From NCBI RefSeq assembly GCF_014397025.1, contig NZ_JACJUO010000001.1, positions 1,722,501 to 1,786,500 on the forward strand: a stretch of DNA of 64,000 nucleotides. Reading direction: 5' to 3'. This DNA comes from Ochrobactrum sp. Marseille-Q0166. Lineage in GTDB: Bacteria; Pseudomonadota; Alphaproteobacteria; Rhizobiales; Rhizobiaceae. The notes under the pieces were generated by a model, which was given only the letters and a program-made list of their open reading frames with translations, ran no database searches and was not told the origin of the DNA. Position 1 is the stretch's first letter. Every line of letters begins with the position of its first letter. This document shows positions 54,839 to 64,000 of this stretch, piece after piece. A program made the translations under genes and the position numbers.

Positions 54839-56832
54839 CAGAAAGAGCTCCCGAGCATCATCCAGGTGACGAGCGCGGCGACGCCGATAAGCATCGCGAA
54901 TGCGTAATGATAAAGGTAACCCGACTGCATCTTCACAACGCGACCTGTAACATCAAGAACGCGTGCTGCGACACCATTAGGACCGTAACCGTCGATAATC
55001 TTGCCGTCACCGACCTTCCAGAAGAAGCGGCCGAGCCAACGGGCAGGACGAACGAAGATCAGGTCATAGAGTTCGTCGAAGTACCACTTGTTGAGAAGGA
55101 ACTGGTACAGACCGCGATGACGCTCTGCGAGTGCCTTCGGGATGTGTGGCGCACGGATATAGAATATCCAGGCCGTTACCAGACCGATCAGCATAGCGAT
55201 GAACGGCGACAACTTAACCCACAGCGGAACATGGTGATAATGTTCCAGAATTTCGTTGCTTGGCAGCGTGAAAAGCGCACCTTTCCAGAACTCGGCATAT
55301 TCGTGGCCGAAGAAGTATTCCTTGAAAACAACACCTGCAAACAGTGCGCCCACAGCGAGGATAAACAGCGGCACGAGCATGACAGGAGGCGATTCATGAA
55401 CGTGATGCATGACTTCAGCAGAAGCGCGTGGCTTGCCGTAGAAGGTCATGAAAATCAGGCGCCATGAGTAGAAGCTCGTAAACAGAGCTGCGACCACCAG
55501 AAGCGTGAAGGCATAACCCGAAGCAAGGCTGTGCGATGCGAAGACCGACTCGATGATGGCATCTTTCGAAAAGAAGCCAGCAGTACCGATGATCGTGCCA
55601 GGAATACCAAGACCCGTAATCGCAACAGTACCGATCATCATCATCCAGTAGGTGATTGGGATCAGCTTACGCAGACCACCCATGCGACGCATATCCTGTT
55701 CGTCAGACACGGCATGGATAACCGAGCCTGCGCAAAGGAACAGAAGTGCTTTGAAGAAAGCGTGCGTGAAGAGATGGAATACAGCAGCGCCGTATGCACC
55801 GACACCCAAAGCCGCAAACATGTAGCCAAGCTGCGAACAGGTTGAATAAGCGATAACACGCTTGATGTCGTTTTGAACAAGCGCAACCGTTGCCGCAAAG
55901 AATGCTGTCGTTGCACCGATGATCGTTACGATCAGCAGAGCGGTATGCGAGAGTTCGAAGATTGGCGACATACGCGCAACCAGGAACACCCCTGCGGTCA
56001 CCATCGTTGCCGCGTGAATAAGTGCGGAAACAGGTGTCGGGCCTTCCATCGCGTCAGGCAACCATGTGTGCAGCAGGAACTGCGCCGACTTACCCATAGC
56101 ACCCATGAACAAGAGCAGGCAGACAACGGTCAGCGCCGTTTCCTTGTGCAGTTCGTAGCCGAGGAAGTTCAGAACAACAGCACCCGCATCTGCCGAACCT
56201 TCAGCTGGCAGATAGTTTGCTGCAGCTGCGAAGATCGTGTTGTAATCAACCGACTGAAACAGCGCGAACAGACCGAAGATGCCGAGCAGGAAACCAAAGT
56301 CACCAACGCGGTTGACAACGAATGCCTTCATTGCAGCGGCATTGGCCGAAGGCTTCTGGAACCAGAAACCGATCAGAAGGTAAGATGCAAGACCCACGCC
56401 TTCCCAGCCGAAGAACATCTGGATCAGATTGTCCGACGTTACCAGCATCAGCATGGCAAAGGTAAAGAGCGAAAGATAAGCAAAGAAGCGTGGACGATGC
56501 GGATCATGGTGCATGTATCCAATCGAATAGATGTGCACCAGTGCCGATACCGAATTGATCACGACAAGCATGACGCCAGTCAGCGTATCAACACGGAGAG
56601 CCCAATCGAACGACAGCGAACCGGATGTAACCCAATGAAGAACTGGGATACGAACCGTTTCGGCATCATGACCAAGCGGGATCTTGAAGAACACGACCCA
56701 TGACAGGATCGCAACGATCACCATCAGGCCAGATGTAAGGTATTCACTCGCTTTAGCGCCGATCTTGTTGCCGAAGAGACCTGCAACAAGAAAGCCGATA
56801 AGCGGAAGGAAGACGATCGCGTTATAGAGCAT
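54838..56832 (-). CDS. nuoL: NADH-quinone oxidoreductase subunit L
   Basis: 664 residues, about 16 helices with the long lateral helix at the C-terminal end; the most distal proton-pumping subunit. [41 protein letters not shown] and [16 protein letters not shown] are diagnostic. A histidine-rich loop (HHDPHRPR) follows the third helix. 7 bases after nuoK. Confidence 0.97.
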   Translation of the reverse strand: MLYNAIVFLPLIGFLVAGLFGNKIGAKASEYLTSGLMVIVAILSWVVFFKIPLGHDAETVRIPVLHWVTSGSLSFDWALRVDTLTGVMLVVINSVSALVHIYSIGYMHHDPHRPRFFAYLSLFTFAMLMLVTSDNLIQMFFGWEGVGLASYLLIGFWFQKPSANAAAMKAFVVNRVGDFGFLLGIFGLFALFQSVDYNTIFAAAANYLPAEGSADAGAVVLNFLGYELHKETALTVVCLLLFMGAMGKSAQFLLHTWLPDAMEGPTPVSALIHAATMVTAGVFLVARMSPIFELSHTALLIVTIIGATTAFFAATVALVQNDIKRVIAYSTCSQLGYMFAALGVGAYGAAVFHLFTHAFFKALLFLCAGSVIHAVSDEQDMRRMGGLRKLIPITYWMMMIGTVAITGLGIPGTIIGTAGFFSKDAIIESVFASHSLASGYAFTLLVVAALFTSFYSWRLIFMTFYGKPRASAEVMHHVHESPPVMLVPLFILAVGALFAGVVFKEYFFGHEYAEFWKGALFTLPSNEILEHYHHVPLWVKLSPFIAMLIGLVTAWIFYIRAPHIPKALAERHRGLYQFLLNKWYFDELYDLIFVRPARWLGRFFWKVGDGKIIDGYGPNGVAARVLDVTGRVVKMQSGYLYHYAFAMLIGVAALVTWMMLGSSF

Positions 56833-56839
56833 TTGCCCG

Positions 56840-57148
56840 TCAACCTTTCATAACATTGACGTCTTCCACCGCGATAGAACCGCGATTACGGAAGAAAACA
56901 ACGAGGATTGCAAGACCGATAGCTGCTTCCGCAGCTGCAACAGTCAGTACGAAGAGCGCAAAAACCTGCCCGACCATATCGCCGAGCACAGAAGAAAACG
57001 CGACGAAATTGAGATTGACCGAAAGAAGAATCAATTCGACAGACATCAGGATAACGATGACGTTCTTGCGGTTTAAGAAAATACCGAAGACGCCAAGTGT
57101 GAACAGGATGGCCGAAACGGTCAGATAATGAGAAATACCGATTTCCAT
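56840..57148 (-). CDS. nuoK: NADH-quinone oxidoreductase subunit K
   Basis: 102 residues, three helices, beginning [19 protein letters not shown]. The two conserved glutamates are in [13 protein letters not shown] and [12 protein letters not shown]. The true start is 57148, with GAGGA upstream, and not the longer basic open frame. It belongs to the membrane arm next to NuoJ. Confidence 0.97.
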   Translation of the reverse strand: MEIGISHYLTVSAILFTLGVFGIFLNRKNVIVILMSVELILLSVNLNFVAFSSVLGDMVGQVFALFVLTVAAAEAAIGLAILVVFFRNRGSIAVEDVNVMKG

Positions 57149-57158
57149 ATTCTTATCC

Positions 57159-57776
57159 TCAGATGCCCTTGCCCGGTTCGACCTTCTTGATCTCGATCGC
57201 CGTTTCAGGCGTACGAGCGACCTGATCCGGGATCGACTGGCGCTTAACATTCGGCTTGTGCCGCAGCGTCAGAACGATCGCCCCGATCATGGCAACGAGA
57301 AGGACCAATCCAGCAATCTGGAAGTGGAAGACGTAGTCGGTGTAAAGAATATCACCGAGGGCCGCTGTATTGGTGCGTTCAGCGAGATCAGGTATTGGAA
57401 CTGCCCCCTGCCCCAGCTTCGGCGTGAACATCGAACCCGCAAAAACAACAATCAGCTCGCCCAGCAGAATGAGACCCACCAGAGCGCCGACCGGCGCATA
57501 TTGCAGTGCACCGCGCTTCAATTCGGAGAAGTCAACATCCAGCATCATAACGACGAAGAGGAAGAGAACCGCCACAGCACCGACATAAACGACGAGCAGG
57601 ATCATGGCGAGGAACTCGGCCCCCGTAAGCAAAAACAGCGCCGCTGCATTGAAGAAAGCGAGGATCAGAAACAGCACCGAATGCACGGGGTTGCGTGCCG
57701 CAATCACCATGAACGCGCTCGCGATCATGATAAAGGCGAACAGATAGAAGAACGCTGCCGCAATACCTGTCAGCAT
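57159..57776 (-). CDS. nuoJ: NADH-quinone oxidoreductase subunit J
   Basis: 205 residues with five helices; [29 protein letters not shown] is the family signature. The charged C-terminal tail ([18 protein letters not shown]) is cytoplasmic. A 168-base gap separates it from nuoI upstream, the longest gap in the nuo run, and could hold an internal promoter or processing site. Confidence 0.97.
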   Translation of the reverse strand: MLTGIAAAFFYLFAFIMIASAFMVIAARNPVHSVLFLILAFFNAAALFLLTGAEFLAMILLVVYVGAVAVLFLFVVMMLDVDFSELKRGALQYAPVGALVGLILLGELIVVFAGSMFTPKLGQGAVPIPDLAERTNTAALGDILYTDYVFHFQIAGLVLLVAMIGAIVLTLRHKPNVKRQSIPDQVARTPETAIEIKKVEPGKGI

Positions 57777-57944
57777 GGGGATCCCCCAACACCTTTCCGT
57801 GGATAAAGCCTGATTGCTTCATCCGCTTTAGTCTTTGTTTGCCGCGAATAATCGCGAAACTTAAATTCCAGCAACAAGACGGGCCGCCCCTTCCTGTTGC
57901 CGTTTTTCCAACCGGATGCCGAAACAAAGTTCCGGCAAAACCAA

Positions 57945-58436
57945 TCAGCGATATGGCGCATCCATCGCGATGTTGCGCGCAATTTCGCGTTCCCAGCGAT
58001 CACCATTGGCAAGGAGTTTGTCCTTGTCATAATAAAGCTCTTCGCGGGTTTCGGTCGCAAACTCAAAGTTCGGACCTTCAACAATTGCATCCACCGGGCA
58101 GGCTTCCTGACAGAAACCGCAATAGATGCACTTCACCATATCGATGTCATAGCGAACCGTACGGCGCGTACCGTCATTGCGGCGAGGACCAGCTTCAATG
58201 GTGATAGCCTGCGCCGGGCAGATCGCTTCGCAAAGCTTGCAGGCAATGCAGCGTTCTTCGCCATTGGGATAACGGCGCAGCGCATGTTCTCCACGAAAAC
58301 GTGGGCTGATAGGACCCTTTTCATGCGGATAATTCAAAGTCGCCTTTGGCGCAAAGAACTGACGCATGGAGAGAAAGAAAGCACCGACGAATTCCTTGAG
58401 AAGGAGGGATTTCGCGGCTTGTGCGAATGAAGCCAT
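57945..58436 (-). CDS. nuoI: NADH-quinone oxidoreductase subunit I
   Basis: 163 residues. Two 4Fe-4S ferredoxin motifs, [12 protein letters not shown] and [12 protein letters not shown], carry clusters N6a and N6b on the path to quinone. The length is that of the mitochondrial TYKY subunit. It follows nuoH by 12 bases. Confidence 0.97.
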   Translation of the reverse strand: MASFAQAAKSLLLKEFVGAFFLSMRQFFAPKATLNYPHEKGPISPRFRGEHALRRYPNGEERCIACKLCEAICPAQAITIEAGPRRNDGTRRTVRYDIDMVKCIYCGFCQEACPVDAIVEGPNFEFATETREELYYDKDKLLANGDRWEREIARNIAMDAPYR

Positions 58437-58448
58437 TTGTCTTTCTCC

Positions 58449-59492
58449 TTACACCAGATCGAAGACTTTGATGACGGTCGCGGTCAGAACAACCATACCG
58501 AGCGAAATCGGCAGGAACACTTTCCAACCCAGACGCATCAGCTGGTCATAACGGTAACGCGGTACGAAAGCCTTCACCATCGCGAACATGAAGAAGCAGA
58601 AGCAGAGCTTGAGCATGAACCAGATGATGCCCGGCACCCAGTTGAGGAACCATACGTCAACCGGAGGCAACCAGCCGCCAAGGAAAAGTGTGGTCATCAG
58701 GGCGCACATCAGCGTGATCGCCACATACTCGCCGAGGAAGAACAGAAGGAACGGCGTGGACGAATATTCGATCATGTGACCGGCCACGAGTTCAGATTCA
58801 GCTTCGACCAGATCGAATGGCGGACGGTTCGTTTCAGCAAGAGCCGAAATGAAGAAGATCACGAACATCGGGAAAAGCACCAGCCAGTTCCAGTCGAGGA
58901 ACGAAGCAGGCAGACCGAGCGATGTACCGAGACCCGTATTCTGCGACAGCACGATATCGGTCAGGTTGAGCGAACCAACTGTCAGAAGAACCGTGACAAT
59001 CACGAAACCGATCGACACTTCGTAAGAGACCATCTGTGCTGCCGAACGAAGTGCACCGAGGAATGGATACTTCGAGTTCGAGGCCCAGCCACCCATGATC
59101 ACGCCGTAAACTTCAAGCGAAGAAATAGCGAAGATATAAAGAATGCCGACATTGATGTTAGCAATCGCCCAGCCTTCATTGACCGGGATAACTGCCCAGG
59201 TTGCCATTGCCAGAACCGCCGAAACAAACGGGGCAAGAAGGAACACACCCTTGTTTGCACCCGAAGGAATGATCGGTTCCTTGAAGACGAACTTCAAAAG
59301 ATCAGCGAAAGCCTGAAACAGACCCCATGGACCAACAACGTTTGGTCCGCGGCGAAGCTGTACGGCTGCCCAGATCTTGCGATCCGCATAAAGCAGGTAA
59401 GCCACGACGATCAGCAATACGACAAGCAGAACGACCGACTTCAGCGCTATGATCAGCGCGGGCAAGACGTAAGCTGCAAAAATTCCGTCCAT
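58449..59492 (-). CDS. nuoH: NADH-quinone oxidoreductase subunit H
   Basis: 347 residues with eight helices, beginning [34 protein letters not shown] and [20 protein letters not shown] are the quinone-chamber signatures. ATG 59492 is used; the frame open to 59579 overlaps nuoG and is not supported. It links the peripheral and membrane arms. Confidence 0.97.
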   Translation of the reverse strand: MDGIFAAYVLPALIIALKSVVLLVVLLIVVAYLLYADRKIWAAVQLRRGPNVVGPWGLFQAFADLLKFVFKEPIIPSGANKGVFLLAPFVSAVLAMATWAVIPVNEGWAIANINVGILYIFAISSLEVYGVIMGGWASNSKYPFLGALRSAAQMVSYEVSIGFVIVTVLLTVGSLNLTDIVLSQNTGLGTSLGLPASFLDWNWLVLFPMFVIFFISALAETNRPPFDLVEAESELVAGHMIEYSSTPFLLFFLGEYVAITLMCALMTTLFLGGWLPPVDVWFLNWVPGIIWFMLKLCFCFFMFAMVKAFVPRYRYDQLMRLGWKVFLPISLGMVVLTATVIKVFDLV

Positions 59493-59511
59493 TATTCCGT
59501 CTCTCTCTCGC

Positions 59512-61596
59512 TTACTCAGCTGCCTGTTGGAAGCTGCCGGCCGCAAGCGCCGAGCACTCGGCCATAACGGCGGAAGCACGCGCGATTGGGTTCGTCAAAT
59601 AGAAATCCTTGACCGGCGAAACGAACGCTGCGCCGCCAGAAAGGTTAGTTGCTTTTGCTGCCAGTGCGGCCAGATCGTCTGTATCGCCAAGCGCAATCGT
59701 ATCGATCGCCATCATATGCGGATAGTCCGCATAGAGCTTGGCGCGAAGCTGTGCGAGGCTGTCAAATGGCAGGCGTTTGGCCAGAGCGTCGGAAAGAGCG
59801 CGCAGAATTGCCCAGTCTTCCTTCGCCTCGCCCGGTGCGAAACCAGCACGGTTGCCGAGCTGTACGCGGCCTTCAGTGTTGAGCCATGTACCCGACTTTT
59901 CGGTATAGGCTGCACCCGGAAGGATGACGTCGGCAGCATGTGCACCGGCATCGCCATGCGTACCGATATAAACAACAAAGCTCGAACCCTTGGCCGTCAT
60001 GTCGAGTTCGTCTGCGCCAAGCAGGAACACAACATCAAGCTTGCCCAACATATCGCGAGCAGCCACGCCACCCTCACCCGGAACGATACCGAGATCGAGA
60101 GCACCGACACGGGAGGCAGCGGTATGGAGAACCGAGAATCCGTTCCATTCACCATTGACTGCACCAACATCCTGAGCAAGCTTTGCAGCGGATGCGAGAA
60201 CTGCTGCACCGTTTTCACCGGTCAAAGCGCCCTGACCCAGAATGATCAGTGGTCGTTCGGCCTTTGCCAACACGTCGCGGAACGCATTTTTGCCAGCAGC
60301 AACGGCAGCCAATGTGTCTGCACCTGCGCCCAGATATTCGTAATCGTAACGCAGTTCAGCCTGTTCGCCGATCAGAGCAATCGGGAAATGGCCCATGCGC
60401 TGACGCTTGCGAATACGCGCGTTCAGAACAGCGGCTTCAACGCGTGGGTTGGAACCGATGATCAGAAGAGCATCAGCATTTTCAATGCCTTCGATCGTTG
60501 TGTTAAAGAGATAGCTTGAACGACCCAAAGCTGGATCGAGTGCTGCACCATCCTGGCGGCTATCGATATTCTTCGAGCCGAGCGATGCAACGAGGCTTTT
60601 CAGGGCATAGAGTTCTTCAACCGAAGCCAGATCGCCAGCGACTGCGCCGATCTTGTCAGCGGAAGTAGCGGAAACCTTGGCAGCGATTGCTGCGAAAGCT
60701 TCTGGCCACGAAGCTGCAACCAGACGACCATCCCTCCGAACATATGGGCGATCAAGGCGCTGGGTGCGCAGACCATCCCAGATGAAGCGGGTCTTGTCTG
60801 AAATCCACTCTTCGTTCACCGCTTCATTCACACGCGGCATGATGCGCATCACTTCGCGGCCGCGGGTATCAACGCGAATGTTCGAACCGACAGCATCCAT
60901 CACGTCGATAGTTTCGGTCTTGTTCAATTCCCACGGACGAGCCTGGAATTCGTATGGACGCGAGGTCAGAGCACCAACCGGACAAAGGTCGATAACATTG
61001 CCCTGAAGTTCCGAGGTCATTGCCCGTTCAAGATAAGTGGTGATTTCAGCATCTTCACCGCGACCGATCAAGCCGAGTTCAGAAATCCCAGCCACTTCAG
61101 TCGTGAAACGGACGCAGCGCGTGCAGTGAATGCAGCGAGTCATCACCGTCTTGACGAGTGGACCAATATACTTGTTCTCAACGGCACGTTTGTTTTCGCG
61201 ATAGCGTGAACCATCGGTTCCGAATGCCATTGCCTGATCCTGCAAATCGCATTCACCTGCCTGATCGCAGATCGGGCAATCGAGCGGATGGTTGATGAGC
61301 AGGAATTCCATCACGCCCTCGCGGGCCTTCTTGACCATTGGCGTGTTGGTGAAAATTTCAGGTGCTTCGCCATTCGGGCCCGGACGCAGATCGCGAACGC
61401 CCATAGCGCAGGATGCTGCCGGCTTTGGCGGTCCACCCTTCACTTCAACAAGGCACATGCGGCAGTTTCCGGCGATGGAAAGCCGTTCGTGGAAACAAAA
61501 ACGCGGGACTTCAGCCCCCGCGGCTTCGGCAGCCTGAAGGAGCGTATAGTGATCGGGTACTTCGATCTCTGTGCCGTCAACCTTAATATTTGCCAT
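59512..61596 (-). CDS. nuoG: NADH-quinone oxidoreductase subunit G
   Basis: 694 residues. An N-terminal 2Fe-2S domain ([22 protein letters not shown]) is followed by the His-Cys3 cluster region ([18 protein letters not shown]) and [16 protein letters not shown]. The C-terminal molybdopterin-oxidoreductase-like domain has lost its cofactor, as in all NuoG. The largest peripheral-arm subunit, carrying several clusters. A 93-base spacer lies before it. Confidence 0.97.
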   Translation of the reverse strand: MANIKVDGTEIEVPDHYTLLQAAEAAGAEVPRFCFHERLSIAGNCRMCLVEVKGGPPKPAASCAMGVRDLRPGPNGEAPEIFTNTPMVKKAREGVMEFLLINHPLDCPICDQAGECDLQDQAMAFGTDGSRYRENKRAVENKYIGPLVKTVMTRCIHCTRCVRFTTEVAGISELGLIGRGEDAEITTYLERAMTSELQGNVIDLCPVGALTSRPYEFQARPWELNKTETIDVMDAVGSNIRVDTRGREVMRIMPRVNEAVNEEWISDKTRFIWDGLRTQRLDRPYVRRDGRLVAASWPEAFAAIAAKVSATSADKIGAVAGDLASVEELYALKSLVASLGSKNIDSRQDGAALDPALGRSSYLFNTTIEGIENADALLIIGSNPRVEAAVLNARIRKRQRMGHFPIALIGEQAELRYDYEYLGAGADTLAAVAAGKNAFRDVLAKAERPLIILGQGALTGENGAAVLASAAKLAQDVGAVNGEWNGFSVLHTAASRVGALDLGIVPGEGGVAARDMLGKLDVVFLLGADELDMTAKGSSFVVYIGTHGDAGAHAADVILPGAAYTEKSGTWLNTEGRVQLGNRAGFAPGEAKEDWAILRALSDALAKRLPFDSLAQLRAKLYADYPHMMAIDTIALGDTDDLAALAAKATNLSGGAAFVSPVKDFYLTNPIARASAVMAECSALAAGSFQQAAE

Positions 61597-61689
61597 CGCT
61601 TATCCAAACCTGCGGCTCTTACCGCATCTTCCAGATGTCAAACTCTAAAGTCCGCCCTTCCCGGGCGGACATACAACGTATTCTTCCGC

Positions 61690-62997
61690 TTACTCAGCCG
61701 CTTCAAGGCGGATGTTGCGGCTCTGAACAGCGTTGCGTGTATAATCGTCAATGCGCTTTTCAATTTCCGGACGGAAATTGCGGATCAGCCCCTGAATAGG
61801 CCATGCTGCAGCATCACCAAGCGCACAGATCGTATGACCTTCAATCTGCTTGGTTACGTCGAGAAGCATGTCAATTTCGCGCTTTTGCGCGTTACCCTTG
61901 ACCATGCGTTCCATGACGCGCCACATCCAGCCCGTACCTTCACGGCATGGCGTGCACTGACCGCAGCTTTCATGTTTGAAGAAAGCTGAAAGTCGGGCAA
62001 TCGCCTTGATGACGTCTGTGGATTTGTCCATGACGATCACGCCGCCGGTGCCGAACGAAGATTTCTTTTCGCGCATACCGTCGAAGTCCATGATGGCGTC
62101 CATCATGTCTTCACCCTTGACAATCGGGCAGGAAGCGCCGCCGGGAATGACACCCAGCAGATTGTCCCAGCCACCACGGATACCGCCAGCGTGCTTTTCA
62201 ATCAGCTCGCGGAAGGTGATGCCGAGGCTTTCTTCAACAGTACAAGGCGTGTTCACATGTCCCGAAATCTGGAACAGCTTGGTGCCGACATTGTTCGGAC
62301 GGCCAATTGACGAGAACCATGCACCACCGCGACGCAAAATAGTCGGGGCGACAGCAATCGACTCAACGTTGTTAACGGTCGTCGGGCAGCCATAAAGACC
62401 CATATTCGCAGGGAACGGAGGCTTCAGGCGTGGCTGCCCCTTCTTGCCTTCGAGGCTTTCAAGCAGAGCGGTTTCTTCGCCACAGATATAAGCGCCAGCG
62501 CCGTGATGAAGGAAAATATCCATATCCCAGCCGCACTTGTTGTTCTTGCCCAGAAGGCCCGCGTCATAGCACTCATCGATCGCTGCCTGAAGCGCCTCAC
62601 GCTCACGCATGAATTCGCCACGCAGATAGATGTAAGCGGTATGGGCGCTCATGGCACAACCGGCGATCACGCAGCCTTCAATCAGCGTATGCGGATCGTG
62701 GCGCAGAATTTCGCGGTCCTTACAGGTGCCCGGTTCGGATTCATCGGCATTCACGACGAGGTAATGCGGACGATCCGTCACTTCCTTCGGCATGAACGAC
62801 CATTTGAGGCCAGTGGGGAAGCCAGCGCCACCGCGTCCACGAAGGTTGGAAGCCTTCATTTCATTGATGATCCAGTCACGGCCCTTCTCAATGAAGCCCT
62901 TGGTATTATCCCAATGGCCGCGTGACATGGCGCCCTTGAGCGACATATCCTTGAAACCATAGATATTGGTGAAGATGCGATCTTTATCAGCCAGCAT
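61690..62997 (-). CDS. nuoF: NADH-quinone oxidoreductase subunit F
   Basis: 435 residues; binds NADH and FMN and holds cluster N3. [17 protein letters not shown] is the nucleotide-binding loop, [20 protein letters not shown] the FMN region, and [16 protein letters not shown] the 4Fe-4S ligands. It starts 3 bases after nuoE. Confidence 0.97.
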   Translation of the reverse strand: MLADKDRIFTNIYGFKDMSLKGAMSRGHWDNTKGFIEKGRDWIINEMKASNLRGRGGAGFPTGLKWSFMPKEVTDRPHYLVVNADESEPGTCKDREILRHDPHTLIEGCVIAGCAMSAHTAYIYLRGEFMREREALQAAIDECYDAGLLGKNNKCGWDMDIFLHHGAGAYICGEETALLESLEGKKGQPRLKPPFPANMGLYGCPTTVNNVESIAVAPTILRRGGAWFSSIGRPNNVGTKLFQISGHVNTPCTVEESLGITFRELIEKHAGGIRGGWDNLLGVIPGGASCPIVKGEDMMDAIMDFDGMREKKSSFGTGGVIVMDKSTDVIKAIARLSAFFKHESCGQCTPCREGTGWMWRVMERMVKGNAQKREIDMLLDVTKQIEGHTICALGDAAAWPIQGLIRNFRPEIEKRIDDYTRNAVQSRNIRLEAAE

Positions 62998-63000
62998 GTC

Positions 63001-63738
63001 TCACCTGCTTCCGTCTTTGGTTGCGGCTTCAGCTTCAGCCTTTGCCTTCGCTTCGGCTTCCGCCTTGGCTTTGGCAACTGCAGCATCTGATGCCTTACGG
63101 GTTTCCAGACCAACTTTTTTGTAATCCAGATCTTCGGTCAGAGCCGTCAGTCCGCCCTTTGGTTCAGACGTGATACGACCATCCTGTGGACCCGGCTTAA
63201 CCGTGTCGCCCTTGCCCGCTTCAAATGCATCGATGATTTCAGCAAGGCGTTCCGGCGTCAGGTCTTCATAGGCATCCTTGAAGATCATGACCATCGGCGC
63301 ATTGACGCAAGCGCCCTGACATTCAACTTCTTCCCACGACAGCGTGCCCTCGGCATTGAGCTCGAAAGGATCGTGATGAATCTTATGACGGCAGACATCC
63401 ATCAGGGCTTCCGAACCACGCAACATGCATGGCGTAGTGCCACAAACCTGAATGTGCGCGCGCGTGCCAACAGGCTTCAACTGAAACTGCGTATAGAAGG
63501 TCGCTACTTCGAGAACGCGGATCAGCGGCATGTCGAGCATGTGAGCTACATGTTCGATAGCAGCCTTCGTGACCCAACCTTCCTGCTCCTGCGCACGCAT
63601 GAGCAGCGGAATAACAGCCGACTGCTGACGGCCTTCAGGATATTTTGCGATCGTCTTGTGCGCCCAAGCCTGGTTTTCCGCGTTGAAAGCGAAACCAGCC
63701 GGCTGGACGGCATCATCTGCGAGACGGCGAACGGACAT
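63001..63738 (-). CDS. nuoE: NADH-quinone oxidoreductase subunit E, with extended C-terminus
   Basis: 245 residues. The thioredoxin-like 2Fe-2S domain is complete, with cysteines in VCGTTPCMLRG and ECQGACVNAPM (cluster N1a). After about residue 200 it continues with a charged tail of roughly 45 residues, ending in a run of Ala-Lys-Ala-Glu repeats (near 219-240). Common NuoE proteins are 160-200 residues, so the tail is an extra, also known in some alphaproteobacterial relatives. The start overlaps the nuoD stop by one base (TGATG). Confidence 0.95.
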   Translation of the reverse strand: MSVRRLADDAVQPAGFAFNAENQAWAHKTIAKYPEGRQQSAVIPLLMRAQEQEGWVTKAAIEHVAHMLDMPLIRVLEVATFYTQFQLKPVGTRAHIQVCGTTPCMLRGSEALMDVCRHKIHHDPFELNAEGTLSWEEVECQGACVNAPMVMIFKDAYEDLTPERLAEIIDAFEAGKGDTVKPGPQDGRITSEPKGGLTALTEDLDYKKVGLETRKASDAAVAKAKAEAEAKAKAEAEAATKDGSR

Positions 63739-64000
63739 CAGCGGTCAACCTCACCAAACACGATATCGAGCGAGCCAAGGATTGCCGACACGTCAGCCAA
63801 CATATGGCCGCGGCACAGGAAATCCATAGCCTGAAGATGGGCAAAGCCCGGTGCACGCAGCTTGCAGCGGTAAGGCTTGTTGGAGCCATCCGATACGAGG
63901 AAGACGCCAAATTCACCCTTTGGTGCTTCAACGGCTGCGTAAACTTCACCGGCAGGCACGTGGTAGCCTTCCGTGTAAAGCTTGAAGTGATGAATGAGCG
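63738..64000 (-). CDS. nuoD: NADH-quinone oxidoreductase subunit D (C-terminal end, truncated by window)
   Basis: Only the last 87 codons are inside the window. They read ...[36 protein letters not shown]...[42 protein letters not shown], the classic NuoD end. NuoD forms the quinone-binding site with NuoB. The upstream part and nuoA-C lie beyond the right edge. Confidence 0.96.
   Translation of the reverse strand, partial: LIHHFKLYTEGYHVPAGEVYAAVEAPKGEFGVFLVSDGSNKPYRCKLRAPGFAHLQAMDFLCRGHMLADVSAILGSLDIVFGEVDR

Noticed and set aside
58437..59567. 376-codon open frame on the plus strand opposite nuoH
   Set aside because: It mirrors nuoH almost exactly; the protein is rich in Arg/His/Gln with no domain, as expected from the reverse of membrane-protein codons. 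Similar mirrors opposite nuoN (51867-52838), nuoL (55873-56703), nuoG (59527-60519) and proS (46749-47627) were dropped for the same reason.
1..64000. Prophage, insertion sequence, CRISPR or toxin-antitoxin loci
   Set aside because: No transposase, integrase, repeat-spacer array or paired toxin genes found; the lone phage-like gene is the muramidase at 11.9 kb.

Overview
The window reads as chromosomal DNA of an alphaproteobacterium of order Hyphomicrobiales, family Brucellaceae (Brucella/Ochrobactrum group or a close relative). The clues are an ExoR-type Sel1 repeat protein, the AcpXL/LpxXL cluster for very-long-chain lipid A acylation next to a SagA-like muramidase, a split PurS/PurQ/PurL system, ATPase inhibitor zeta (DUF1476), a short mitochondrial-type ProS, and a complex I operon ending in birA, rnj, mce, DUF1467, proS and lolCD. 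I see no prophage, transposase, CRISPR array, rRNA or tRNA gene.

Layout. 1-2.9 kb: exoR (cut by the window edge), a membrane-anchored nuclease overlapping a uracil-DNA glycosylase, and an Lrp-type regulator. 2.9-5.9 kb: divergent cobT and cobS, the latter followed by a DUF1289 protein and a membrane retropepsin. 5.9-11.8 kb: dusA, a HAD phosphatase, phnM plus a 2H-phosphoesterase, a KdgK-type sugar kinase and galM. 11.9-17.8 kb: sagA-like gene, then acpXL, two ketosynthases, a dehydrogenase and lpxXL, which together make and attach the C28 acyl chain of lipid A. 17.9-30.6 kb: rpe, and purine genes purB, purC, purS, purQ and purL interspersed with small enzymes, DUF1476, DUF1127 and a MocR regulator. 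30.7-40.3 kb: bolA and grxD (iron-sulfur partners), a Bcr/CflA exporter, an inositol-phosphatase family gene, ttcA, rpsD, secreted proteins, and an HxlR regulator divergent from an oxidoreductase followed by an LLM flavoprotein. 40.4-47.7 kb: dnaE, lolD, lolC/E, proS. 48.5-64 kb, all on the minus strand: nuoD (partial), E, F, G, H, I, J, K, L, M, N, birA, rnj, mce and DUF1467.

The most interesting signals lie between or inside ordinary genes. A 28-codon single-helix membrane protein (44128-44214) has a strong ribosome binding site and a perfect alphaproteobacterial LexA box (GTTC-N7-GTTC) upstream, which resembles the SOS-induced division inhibitor SidA of Caulobacter. The first of the two lipid A ketosynthases lacks the catalytic cysteine, so the two genes look like a ketosynthase/chain-length-factor pair. 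A terminator-bounded intergenic transcript (about 48076-48226) is a small RNA candidate. The purL leader can fold into a closed multi-branch structure. Two promoter regions carry repeated operator-like words, one at MocR/DUF1127 and one at HxlR/oxidoreductases.

All calls rest on reading the sequence by eye. No similarity search, folding program or alignment was run.
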